DNA from: Geovibrio ferrireducens
Lineage (GTDB): Bacteria > Chrysiogenota > Deferribacteres > Deferribacterales > Geovibrionaceae
Length of the DNA stretch: 64,000 nt
Reading direction: 5' to 3'
NCBI RefSeq assembly: GCF_026226615.1
Contig: NZ_JAJAPB010000004.1
Location: 186,001-250,000 of the forward strand
Positions 33,951 to 42,073 of this stretch are shown here, piece by piece; position 1 is the first letter of the stretch, and each line of letters opens with the position of its first letter. A program made the position numbers and the translations under genes. The notes below the pieces were generated by a model. That model searched no databases, was not told the DNA's origin, and saw nothing but the letters and a program-made list of their open reading frames with translations.

Positions 33951-35782
33951 TTAAAGCTCTTATCTATTGTTTTCTTCGATTCGTTTTTAAAGTCTACTGA
34001 TTCCTGTCTTTTCCTTTCGGAAAGCTCTTCTGCTTCTTCATGGCTGCTTATAATCTGCGCGTTAATAAACACCATGAGGTTTGTTTTCTCATAAGACTTG
34101 CTGGTGTTTTTAAACAGCCATCCGATAAGCGGAATCTTTGAGAGTCCGGGAACTGCGGAACGGTCTTCCGAGGAGTCGTCCTTCATGAGGCCGCTGATAA
34201 CCACCATTGAGCCATCTTTCAGCTTAACCTTCGTTTTGGTGTTACGAGTGAGTGTAACAGGCTGAGTGGAATCAAAGGTTGCAGAACTTACCTTCTTGAC
34301 TTCCTGCTCTATGGAGAGAGTAACATAGTCGTTAGCGGATATCTGGGGCTGAATTTTCAGCTTAACACCCACATCACGGTAGTCATAAGACTGTACGGGG
34401 TTGTTGTTGGAGTCATATTTTGTACTTGTGAGGAAGGGCCTGTTCTCACCGGCAAAGATTTCCGCCTCTTCATTATCAAGAGTAAGTATCTGCGGGTTTG
34501 AGAGAATATTCACGCCGGATGCTGATTTGATGGCATTCACAAGGAGGCTGAGAGAGGGAAAACTCACTCCGTCATACTTGATGATGTCTCCAAGAATACC
34601 CAAGTTGAAGCCGCCCGCCAGTGAAGGAGTGTTGCCGTCGCCGAGCACAGCACTCTGAAAGCTGTTGAGTCCGCCGTTGTCATTGACGAAACCCACAGTG
34701 CCCACGCCGTTCTTGCCGCCCAAAGCTGTCTGCCACTCAACACCGAACTTGTTGCCGCTGTCCAGAGTGGTTTCTATAATAAGCGCTTCCACATAAACCT
34801 GTCTTCTGGGTATGTCGAGCTTTTCGATCAGCCCTTCAACCTTCTGGTAAAGCTCCTGATCACCCACAACTATTATGGAGTTAGTAGCCTTGTCCGCCGC
34901 AACCTGAGACTTCACTACAGCCTGAGTTTTTGCGTCTGTAACAGAGGAGAGGAGCTTGTTCATCACTTTTTCCACATCCTCCGCGTTGGCATTGTTGAGA
35001 TAAAAAACTTTGGGCTGGCTATGGGCTGACGAAGCTGAACTGTCAACCTGATTTATGATGTAGTTTATTCTTTCAAAGTCGCCTTCTTTGGCCGCGATTA
35101 CAAGCACGTTGGAATAGTCATCCGCGACTATTACCGGGTCGGCGGCGGTCATGAAGTTTTTCTGGAGCTCCGCATAAAGTTTGGAGACGATTTTCTCCAC
35201 ATTTGAGGCAAGTCCGTTTTTGATCACTATGCTTTTTACAGTGTATCCGGCAGCCTCTCTCTCAAGGGTGTCGAGAATGCTCATAATTTTCTGGATGCGG
35301 TCTGCCGAATCACGGATAACTATGGCGTTCATCCCCACCAGTATATCTGCGTTGCCGCTTCTGGAACTGAGGTTTTTGAGCACTGAAACAAGCATGCGCA
35401 CATTGAAGTTTTTCGGGGAAACAACGGTGGTGAGAAACCCGTTCTCCTTGCCGGTCATGTTGTTTATGTAATTGTCGCCGTAGAACTTCACATCACCGCT
35501 TTTTACAATCTGGATGTAGCGCTGTTTGTCAACAGCAGTAAGCCCGTTCAGTTCGAGCGTGGCGTAGAAGATGTCCATAACGTCCTTGGAGTTCATCTTC
35601 ATTCCGGTCTGAACCGTAACCTGTCCCCTCAGATCGTTTTCATCGTAGACAAAGTTTTTCCCGGTAAATTCTGCCGTGAATTTAACAAAGTCCTTCATGG
35701 ACATATTATTGAAGTTCACATCGTACTGCGCATACGAATTAAAGGAGACTAATAATAAAACTATAACTATAAAACGCTTCAT
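33947..35782 (-). CDS. gspD: Type II secretion outer-membrane secretin
   Basis: GspD forms the outer-membrane channel of the secretion system. The 611-residue protein has an N-terminal signal peptide (ending near NSYAQ, residue 19). N0-N3 periplasmic domains (about residues 25-320) include VYVEALIIETTLDSGNKFGVEWQ at their end. The secretin core has the VPGLSKIPLIGWLFKN motif near the C-terminus. A short Lys-rich tail follows (KRQESVDFKNESKKTIDKSF). No obvious S-domain or pilotin site can be assigned. gspC is 7 bp upstream. Confidence 0.97.
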   Translation of the reverse strand: MKRFIVIVLLLVSFNSYAQYDVNFNNMSMKDFVKFTAEFTGKNFVYDENDLRGQVTVQTGMKMNSKDVMDIFYATLELNGLTAVDKQRYIQIVKSGDVKFYGDNYINNMTGKENGFLTTVVSPKNFNVRMLVSVLKNLSSRSGNADILVGMNAIVIRDSADRIQKIMSILDTLEREAAGYTVKSIVIKNGLASNVEKIVSKLYAELQKNFMTAADPVIVADDYSNVLVIAAKEGDFERINYIINQVDSSASSAHSQPKVFYLNNANAEDVEKVMNKLLSSVTDAKTQAVVKSQVAADKATNSIIVVGDQELYQKVEGLIEKLDIPRRQVYVEALIIETTLDSGNKFGVEWQTALGGKNGVGTVGFVNDNGGLNSFQSAVLGDGNTPSLAGGFNLGILGDIIKYDGVSFPSLSLLVNAIKSASGVNILSNPQILTLDNEEAEIFAGENRPFLTSTKYDSNNNPVQSYDYRDVGVKLKIQPQISANDYVTLSIEQEVKKVSSATFDSTQPVTLTRNTKTKVKLKDGSMVVISGLMKDDSSEDRSAVPGLSKIPLIGWLFKNTSKSYEKTNLMVFINAQIISSHEEAEELSERKRQESVDFKNESKKTIDKSFK

Positions 35783-35789
35783 CTCACAC

Positions 35790-36659
35790 CTAATTTATTT
35801 CCACGAATATTGTTTTTTTCTGTCCTGCTCTTTCCAGATCCAGAGTCACCGCTGAAACATTTTCAACTGAGCTCAGCATGCTGAAAAGGACTTCGGGGCT
35901 TTTCAGCTCCTCCCCGTTTATACGCATAATAGCATCGCCGTTTTTAAGCCCCAGACTGCGCAGCACCGAATCCTTCGTCATGCGGGAGAGACGGAAGCCC
36001 ACTATATGCCCTTCTTTTTCATAGGGGCGCATAAGAACCGACTTTATTATGTTGTTTATATCTCCGAGGTTGGTTACGAAATCAGCGCGGGTCATGCTGA
36101 CTTTTTCTGTGGGGGTCATGTCCCCCGGTTCGGCATCGTCCCCTGATTCATCCCCTGCGGGAGCAGCGCCCGGCTGGGAGGACTGGAGAACGGAGCCTGC
36201 GCTGTAAAGCTCAAGCTTTGTCTTACCCGTGGCGGTAACAACAGTTCCGCTGGTTTTATCAAGGCTTTCAAGCTTCACGCCGGAGAAGGTTTCACCGACG
36301 GCAAGGAGCACCTTTTCGCCGTCCAGATCAAAAAAAGCGTAGGACTTATGACGGTGACCTAAAAGTATGCCGATCAGTTTTATATTTCTTGGAGGAGGGG
36401 CGGTTATGATTTCTCCGCTCTCCGTGACGAGTGTTTCAGAGGAAGGTGCGGCTGATGCGGTTTTGAGGGAAAAGATGTTCTTTTCAGTAATAATTGCAAT
36501 ATCCGCAGTTTTCACTGCCGCGGATTTTTTGCCGCCCAGCTTAATCCCCTCCATCACAGTCGGGGTGTGTTTGTATGAGATAAACCCCGTAATCAGCCAT
36601 GCAAAGGAAAAAGCCGCAAGAACCGGATAAATAAACCATGGAATCTTTATAGTATTCAT
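35790..36659 (-). CDS. gspC: Type II secretion inner-membrane clamp protein
   Basis: GspC bridges the inner-membrane platform and the secretin. The 289-residue protein has a membrane helix at about residues 9-28, a homology region with IKLIGILLGHRHKSYAFFDLDGEKVLLAVGE (HR domain, spaced motif near 95-125), a Pro/Gly/Asp-rich linker, and a C-terminal PDZ domain (DSVLRSLGLKNGDAIMRING). It is first of the core genes in the minus operon, downstream of the CPBP protease gene. Confidence 0.93.
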   Translation of the reverse strand: MNTIKIPWFIYPVLAAFSFAWLITGFISYKHTPTVMEGIKLGGKKSAAVKTADIAIITEKNIFSLKTASAAPSSETLVTESGEIITAPPPRNIKLIGILLGHRHKSYAFFDLDGEKVLLAVGETFSGVKLESLDKTSGTVVTATGKTKLELYSAGSVLQSSQPGAAPAGDESGDDAEPGDMTPTEKVSMTRADFVTNLGDINNIIKSVLMRPYEKEGHIVGFRLSRMTKDSVLRSLGLKNGDAIMRINGEELKSPEVLFSMLSSVENVSAVTLDLERAGQKKTIFVEIN

Positions 36660-36723
36660 GAGAATAGAAATAGCATGAATAAAGGAAAAATCAAATTAAA
36701 ATCAGGGACAGCGGAGGTAATAT

Positions 36724-37182
36724 TTACACTATCATCACATTGAGATTGTAAAAGGAATGGCAGAGCACGCAGGGCAGCACTGACCTGTATTCCGTGTACA
36801 GACACCCGAACACCACGGAAGGGAAAAACACCGGAAAAGCCTGTGCCGGCCCGCTCCCCCAGAGGTGAAAAACAGCAAACAGCACGGAAACTGCGATATT
36901 CGCCGCGGAAACAGAATAAAAAGACGGCCATTTACGCCTTTCAAGCCACTCCTGAACCACTCCCCTGAAAAAGAGCTCCTCCGCCAGCGGCGCAAGGATC
37001 AGATACCTGAACACCAGCGAGGAGTCAAAAACCACGCTCCTTCCGAAAAACAGTATTCTCAGGGAGAAATAAAGACTGCCCAGAACAAAAGCGGCAAGAA
37101 GAATGAGATGTTTTCTGTCCATACCGGAAAAAATACCACGTAAGGGAGAAAAAAACAAACCTTTGCATCCGCCGGATGTCAT
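36724..37182 (-). CDS. Short CPBP-family glutamic-type intramembrane protease in the T2SS locus
   Basis: A 152-residue membrane protein (132 if the Met at 37122 is the start) with the three CPBP/Abi motifs: LAEELFFRGV (Glu68, Glu69, Arg73), FAVFHLWG (His106) and CHSFYNLN (His142, Asn146). These are the residues expected to form the active site of CPBP (Rce1-like) proteases. It is far shorter than ordinary CPBP proteins and resembles the compact members, such as those proposed to process C-terminal sorting tags (MrtJ/MrtX type). It sits at the head of the gspCDEF operon, divergent from gspG. That suggests action on T2SS substrates or components, an inference with no tagged substrate in the window. 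Neither start has a strong ribosome site. Confidence 0.82.
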   Translation of the reverse strand: MTSGGCKGLFFSPLRGIFSGMDRKHLILLAAFVLGSLYFSLRILFFGRSVVFDSSLVFRYLILAPLAEELFFRGVVQEWLERRKWPSFYSVSAANIAVSVLFAVFHLWGSGPAQAFPVFFPSVVFGCLYTEYRSVLPCVLCHSFYNLNVMIV

Positions 37183-37253
37183 CAGATTAAGGGAAATATA
37201 TATGATTTGATGATTTCATGTATTAACTGTTGTGCAGGCGGGTCATGTTGTCT

Positions 37254-37259
37254 TATAAT
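37254..37259 (+). promoter_or_regulatory. Promoter -10 element for gspG-N operon
   Basis: A perfect TATAAT lies 30 bp before the gspG start, with TTGTGC about 18 bp upstream as a weak -35. It is the only good promoter-like site in the divergent gap between the two secretion operons. Confidence 0.55.
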
Positions 37260-37288
37260 CCCTGCAAAATTTATTTCATGGAGCAGAT

Positions 37289-37723
37289 ATGATGAACAGC
37301 AAAGGTTTCACTATCATCGAAGTGCTGGTGGTTATCGTTATCCTCGGCCTTCTTGCCACTTTCATGGTCCCTAAAATAATGGGCAAGCCTGATGAGGCGA
37401 GGGTAGCCAAGGCAAAGAACGATATACTTGCCATTGAATCCGCTCTTAAGATGTACAAGCTTGACAACGGCTACTACCCCACCACAGAGCAGGGGCTTGA
37501 GTCCCTTATTCAGGCGCCCACAATTGAGCCCATCCCCAAAAACTACCGCAAAGGCGGCTATCTGGACACTTCCAAAAAGCCCCTTGACCCGTGGGATCGC
37601 GACTTCATCTACAGAAGCCCCGGCGAAAACGACAGAGACTATGAAATAATCTCCCTCGGAGCCGACGGTGTGGAAGGCGGGGAAGACTTCAACTCAGACA
37701 TCAAGAGCTATGAAATAAGATAA
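37289..37723 (+). CDS. gspG: Major pseudopilin of type II secretion
   Basis: The 144-residue protein has a type IV prepilin-like leader (MMNSKG before [14 protein letters not shown], with Glu at mature position 5), the long N-terminal helix, and the GspG C-terminal region: [17 protein letters not shown], then [14 protein letters not shown] and [17 protein letters not shown], whose acidic loop matches the calcium site of GspG. It is first in the plus-strand operon; a second ATG at 37292 is equally possible. The prepilin peptidase gene gspO is not in the window. Confidence 0.97.
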   Translation: MMNSKGFTIIEVLVVIVILGLLATFMVPKIMGKPDEARVAKAKNDILAIESALKMYKLDNGYYPTTEQGLESLIQAPTIEPIPKNYRKGGYLDTSKKPLDPWDRDFIYRSPGENDRDYEIISLGADGVEGGEDFNSDIKSYEIR

Positions 37724-38139
37724 TGTCTGCCAGAGGCTTTACTCTTGTAGAACTTATTATTGTTCTCCTTATCATCGGCATAGGCTTTATGACTGTAGCC
37801 CCTGTCATGATTGAAAAAGCCACGGGAGAACCGGAAGAAACAGCCTTTTTGAATGATCTGCTCAGGAAAACCGCGGATGAGGCGGCGGAACTGGGCAGAG
37901 CCCTTCCCATACTGGGGGTGAAAGGTTCAAACTCTCTTTTTCTCCATGGCGGTGAAACAGTTAAAATCCCCGGCATATCAGGTGTTCTTTCAGCCAGAAT
38001 CAATGACGAGGAACAGTCCGGACTTGACTATGTGATCATGGTTTACCCCAAGGGAATCTGCGATCATTTTCTTTTACGGGTATCAGACACGGAAATCATA
38101 GAATCAATCCCACTCCTGATGCAGACGAGGCTGAAATGA
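37723..38139 (+). CDS. gspH: Minor pseudopilin GspH
   Basis: The 138-residue protein has a prepilin leader MSARG followed by FTLVELIIVLLIIGIG, with Glu5 of the mature part, and a small beta-rich domain. It starts inside the gspG stop codon (TAATG) and overlaps gspI by 4 bp. The call rests on the prepilin N-terminus plus the order G-H-I-J-K. The globular part is weakly conserved, as is usual for GspH. Confidence 0.85.
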   Translation: MSARGFTLVELIIVLLIIGIGFMTVAPVMIEKATGEPEETAFLNDLLRKTADEAAELGRALPILGVKGSNSLFLHGGETVKIPGISGVLSARINDEEQSGLDYVIMVYPKGICDHFLLRVSDTEIIESIPLLMQTRLK

Positions 38140-38462
38140 AAAAAGGCTTCACCCTCCTTGAGCTTCTTATAGCAATGGTTGTCCTTTCCATCGGCATGAT
38201 GGGCATTTTCACCCTTGTCAGGCAATCGCTGGATATGAACGACTACGCCAAGAGGAAGCTTGATCTGCTGGGCAGAGGGTACGAAAGAGTGATACTCACA
38301 CTGGCGGAGCGCAAAACCCTTGAAGAGATAATAAGCGACAACGGCACAACATACACCTATAAGCTGGAAAAGAAGGACACCGGACTGGCCGGCATCAAAG
38401 CCTGCGAGCTGAGAGTGTCTGACGGAACAGCGGAGATGACTCTGTTTTATTATGAAAGATAA
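38136..38462 (+). CDS. gspI: Minor pseudopilin GspI
   Basis: The 108-residue protein has leader MKKG before FTLLELLIAMVVLSIGMMG and a short C-terminal beta domain. In the known systems GspI forms the pseudopilus tip with J and K. Positional order supports the assignment. It overlaps gspH by 4 bp and gspJ by 11 bp. Confidence 0.85.
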   Translation: MKKGFTLLELLIAMVVLSIGMMGIFTLVRQSLDMNDYAKRKLDLLGRGYERVILTLAERKTLEEIISDNGTTYTYKLEKKDTGLAGIKACELRVSDGTAEMTLFYYER

Positions 38463-39003
38463 CAAAGGCTTTACACTGGCGGAATTAATAATTGCGGTTG
38501 CTCTGGCCGGGATAGTGCTCACCGGAGCATACGCAATATTCAATACAATAATCACCTCGCGGGATGTCTCCGTCAGGGCTGGGGACGCAGTGACTGTAAA
38601 CGCGAAGCTTGCCTCTCTGCTCTCTGCCGATTTCAGACAGGCGGTGAGAAATACCGCTGAAATACAGTCTCTGAGCGACAGGGTGGCTCTCAGGCTGCTT
38701 ACCCACAACTCCCTCTATTTTCAGGGGGCAATGCCTGTGGAAGTTCTTTACTATATTGAAGACAAATACCTGTTCAGGGAGGAGAAACTGCCGCTCATGG
38801 ACTTTGAGCAGAGGATGCAGATCCTTCCCGATGCGGACAATTTCACCGTGCTTTTCTATGAAGCGGGCGAATACCACGACAGAACTATCCTCGGAACAAA
38901 CATGATAAAAGTTAAGCTCAATACATCAGGCATACAGGTTGAGGCAATTGCAGGAAGCTACCACCAGAACGCAATGTTCAACTCACTGGGGATAGGCGAA
39001 TGA
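38452..39003 (+). CDS. gspJ: Minor pseudopilin GspJ
   Basis: The 183-residue protein has leader MKDNKG before FTLAELIIAVALAGIVLTG, a long helix, and a beta-rich C-terminal part with VALRLLTHNSLYF and VEVLYYIEDKYLFREE, typical of GspJ. It overlaps gspI by 11 bp and gspK by 4 bp. Confidence 0.88.
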   Translation: MKDNKGFTLAELIIAVALAGIVLTGAYAIFNTIITSRDVSVRAGDAVTVNAKLASLLSADFRQAVRNTAEIQSLSDRVALRLLTHNSLYFQGAMPVEVLYYIEDKYLFREEKLPLMDFEQRMQILPDADNFTVLFYEAGEYHDRTILGTNMIKVKLNTSGIQVEAIAGSYHQNAMFNSLGIGE

Positions 39004-39908
39004 ACAATAAGGGGAGCGTTCTTGTTTTCGTGCTTATATTTGTCGCCTTCACCATCGGCATAGTGACCTTTATGCATCAGCGGGCGGGCAACTCTCTGGC
39101 GGACAGCGCAGGGCTCCAGTTTGAATATCAGTCATCTATTTATGCCATGTCAGCCATAGAAGCCATAAGGGAAGTTCTTGAGGATGATGACAATAATTAC
39201 GACTATGACGGGGAATCATGGGCGATTATACCCCCTTTTCCCGTTCCCATGGGGTTCATATCCATCACAGTAACCCCCACCAACGGCCGCATACCGCTGA
39301 ACATGATGGACGGGGACAACAAATCCGCCGCCTACGTGACCGGATGCAGGAACACGCTGAAAGAGCTTGAGCTTCAGGAATCGATCTGCTCCGTCATAAA
39401 AGACTGGATAGACACCGATGGCGAGGTTTCAGACCTGGGTGAAGAAAATGTAGACTATAATATTGACGGAAAAACCTACTCCACCAAAAACGGCTCGCTG
39501 GAAACCCTCAGGGAACTCAGCTTCATAAACGGAGCCAAGGATCATTATGATGTGCTTGCCCAGCACTTCACCAATCAGGGGGACGGCAAGCTGAACCTGA
39601 ACTTCGTGACCAAGGAAGCGCTCATCGGGCTGGTTCCGGGAATTGCCTCATACGCGGACAGCATAATAGAGTACAGAACGAAAAACACATACAAAGACGT
39701 GTCAAATATAATGAACGCAGCAAGCATTCCGCAGGATATATACAATACGTCGCTGGACTATCTCACGGTAAAAAGTTCTTTATTTTATGTAAAGACTGAA
39801 GTAAGTTTGAATGACAAGTCCCGTTTTTACCATGTACTTCTGGAAAGAAACGGTTCGCGCACATCCGTAGTGAAATATATAGAAGGGAACGATGGCATCT
39901 TCTTCTGA
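39000..39908 (+). CDS. gspK: Minor pseudopilin GspK (tip protein)
   Basis: GspK caps the pseudopilus. The 302-residue protein is the largest pseudopilin. Its leader MNNKG is followed by SVLVFVLIFVAFTIGIVTF, and like other GspK proteins it lacks the mature Glu5. The alpha-domain insertion follows, with RIPLNMMDGDNKSAAY and VIKDWIDTDGE motifs and an acidic segment (DDDNNYDYDGE). It overlaps gspL by 17 bp. Confidence 0.92.
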   Translation: MNNKGSVLVFVLIFVAFTIGIVTFMHQRAGNSLADSAGLQFEYQSSIYAMSAIEAIREVLEDDDNNYDYDGESWAIIPPFPVPMGFISITVTPTNGRIPLNMMDGDNKSAAYVTGCRNTLKELELQESICSVIKDWIDTDGEVSDLGEENVDYNIDGKTYSTKNGSLETLRELSFINGAKDHYDVLAQHFTNQGDGKLNLNFVTKEALIGLVPGIASYADSIIEYRTKNTYKDVSNIMNAASIPQDIYNTSLDYLTVKSSLFYVKTEVSLNDKSRFYHVLLERNGSRTSVVKYIEGNDGIFF

Positions 39909-40893
39909 CAAAAATTTATTTATTAAAAACAACAGGCTTTACAATGTTGAAAACGGGCGGGCGGATTTCCCTGCCAGCACCGAACAGACCGGAGCTTACA
40001 CGCTTTTTCTGGATGATTCGATGTTCTTTTATCTGTCCATGGATCTCCCCTCATCAAACAGGAAAAAGGCCAAAGGGTTCATAAACAACTATCTGAGCAC
40101 ACTTTTCCCTGAATACATGACGGAAAATTTCGGATTTGTTCTCCATGGCGGCTCGGCGCTTATCTACCTCCCCACGGGAGAATTTGCATCATTTGTTGCG
40201 GAAAACCTTCCGCTGCTTAAGAAAGCTTCGAAGATAACAACCCCTTTCATAGAAATGTTCGTGAGGGAAGCCTCATTTGACTACTCTGACGGAAACAAGT
40301 GCTACTCTGTTTCCGGCGGCGAGATACACCAGCTTTTTGATGAACCTGAAGACGCATACACGGCGGAAAAGGTTCTGAACAGGGTAATTCCTGCAAAAAT
40401 CTCCATGAGCATTAAAGGAGTGGAGAAGGAATCCTTCATCCCCTCAGCGTTTAAGGTTCCGGCGATTGTTCTAGCAGTGTGTTACCTTGTTTTCATAGGC
40501 GGGGAATACCTGCGGCTCAAGGGATATGCTTCCGCACTCAAACTCAGGGAAAATAAGCTGCAGGAGCTTTACACCCTCGGAGGAGTCAGCGGCTCTAACG
40601 ACCCTTACGGCACACTGCTTTTCAAAGCCAGAGGCGGCAGGGAAACATCTCAGGGAATAAGCATTCTCAATGTTTTTGAAACACTGAGCAAAGCTGCTGA
40701 CAAAGGCAAAATAAAGCTGGAAGACGTAACAGTCAGGGACACTACGATAAACTGTACCGGAACCTCAACAGATTTTCAGGCTGTTGAGGAGTTCAAACAG
40801 AAGCTTCAGGAAGCCGGAGCCCAGAGGGTTAATATAGAAGACACAAACAAACAGGGTGAAATAATCAAATTTTCAGTGAGGTTCGGCTTATGA
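39892..40893 (+). CDS. gspL: Type II secretion assembly protein GspL
   Basis: GspL links the GspE ATPase to the membrane platform. The 333-residue protein has an actin-like cytoplasmic part (about residues 1-180), one membrane helix (about 187-204, VPAIVLAVCYLVFIGGEYL) and a periplasmic ferredoxin-like C-terminus. Identity to known GspL is weak by eye; order and topology carry the call. It overlaps both neighbours. Confidence 0.8.
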   Translation: MASSSDKNLFIKNNRLYNVENGRADFPASTEQTGAYTLFLDDSMFFYLSMDLPSSNRKKAKGFINNYLSTLFPEYMTENFGFVLHGGSALIYLPTGEFASFVAENLPLLKKASKITTPFIEMFVREASFDYSDGNKCYSVSGGEIHQLFDEPEDAYTAEKVLNRVIPAKISMSIKGVEKESFIPSAFKVPAIVLAVCYLVFIGGEYLRLKGYASALKLRENKLQELYTLGGVSGSNDPYGTLLFKARGGRETSQGISILNVFETLSKAADKGKIKLEDVTVRDTTINCTGTSTDFQAVEEFKQKLQEAGAQRVNIEDTNKQGEIIKFSVRFGL

Positions 40894-41372
40894 ACATAAA
40901 AGTGGATCAGGCACTGAAAGAAAAAATACTCATATGGTTCGTTGCGTTCTTCGCCGTGTTTTTTCTCTTTTACTGGACACATATGCTGTTCGCTTCCAGA
41001 GCAAACTCATATACCCAGCGCCAGAAATCATACACTGAGCAGATAGCCAAAACAGCCGAACTCATATCGGAAGTATCAAGCGGCGCCAACTCCACCAAAA
41101 GGGTTGAGAGCGGGCTTCTCTCATTCATACAGAACACTGCGGCAAGAACAGGTATCGCAGGACGCATTCTCGACCTTAAGCCCGTTTCCAATGCATCCGG
41201 CGCTGAGGTTGTTTCACTGCGTATTCAGGCGCTTAATCTTAACGAGCTCAACTCTTTTCTTGGTCTTGTGGAGGGCTACCAGAACCTGACAATCAAAAAC
41301 TTCTCACTTAAAAAGAGATTTGATGACCCCACACTGGCAGATATAACACTGGAGCTTGTGAAAAACAGATGA
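40890..41372 (+). CDS. gspM: Type II secretion assembly protein GspM
   Basis: The 160-residue protein has one membrane helix near residues 12-32 (ILIWFVAFFAVFFLFYW), a coiled periplasmic helix (YTQRQKSYTEQIAKTAELISE), and a small alpha-beta domain. This is the GspM plan: a partner of GspL. It overlaps gspL and gspN by 4 bp each. Confidence 0.82.
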   Translation: MNIKVDQALKEKILIWFVAFFAVFFLFYWTHMLFASRANSYTQRQKSYTEQIAKTAELISEVSSGANSTKRVESGLLSFIQNTAARTGIAGRILDLKPVSNASGAEVVSLRIQALNLNELNSFLGLVEGYQNLTIKNFSLKKRFDDPTLADITLELVKNR

Positions 41373-42073
41373 TAAGAAATATTTTAATAAATGCGGCAAT
41401 ATTCGTTGGATGCTCTGTTCTTTTCCTGTTTGTATTCTTTCCCTATGCAAAAGTGCTTGAATTTTATGCGGAAAAGGCCGCGGCAAAAGCAAATGTGACC
41501 CTTTCAATCGGTTCTGCGGACGCAGGGCCTTTCGGAGCGGAACTCGCCTCCATAAAACTCAGCGAATTCACCGCGGACAAGCTGGTGCTCGGCTATACCC
41601 CCCTCTCCGTCTTAACGCATTCAGTCTCTGCCAAAATCAACTCAGAGATCATCACAGGCGAAGCAAGCCACAGCGGCGGCGAAGTTAAGGCAAAGGCTAT
41701 GATTGAGCTTGATAAAATACCGCAGATAACGGAAAGCGGCATGGGCGGCGAAGTGGCATTTGATCTGGCTGTCAAGGACTGGAAGGGAGCCGGGAAAATC
41801 TCCGCACCCAAACTCATCATCCCTTCCGAACTGGGGCCCATTACCTTTAACGATGTAACAGGTGACCTGCTGATTGAAAAACAGATGATAGGCATAAGCA
41901 ACCTTACATCACAGGGCGCAGCAAAAATTAAGCTCAACGGCAATATCAGAATAAATCAGGTGAACGCAGGCAAAAGCGTAATCGCACTCACGGGAACTCT
42001 GGGTGTGGCAGGAATGAACAAACGGATAACCATCACAGGAACTGTTATGGAGCCCAGAATAACCGTCAATTAA
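41369..42073 (+). CDS. gspN: Type II secretion protein GspN
   Basis: The 234-residue protein has an N-terminal membrane helix (residues about 5-27) and a periplasmic beta-rich region with repeated strands (IKLSEFTADKLVLGYTPLS, GGEVAFDLAVKDWKGAGKIS in spaced form). It resembles the GspN proteins found at the ends of secretion operons in deltaproteobacteria-like lineages. It is the last gene of the plus operon. Its end overlaps by 8 bp, tail to tail, with the frameshifted lipoprotein gene. Confidence 0.8.
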   Translation: MIRNILINAAIFVGCSVLFLFVFFPYAKVLEFYAEKAAAKANVTLSIGSADAGPFGAELASIKLSEFTADKLVLGYTPLSVLTHSVSAKINSEIITGEASHSGGEVKAKAMIELDKIPQITESGMGGEVAFDLAVKDWKGAGKISAPKLIIPSELGPITFNDVTGDLLIEKQMIGISNLTSQGAAKIKLNGNIRINQVNAGKSVIALTGTLGVAGMNKRITITGTVMEPRITVN

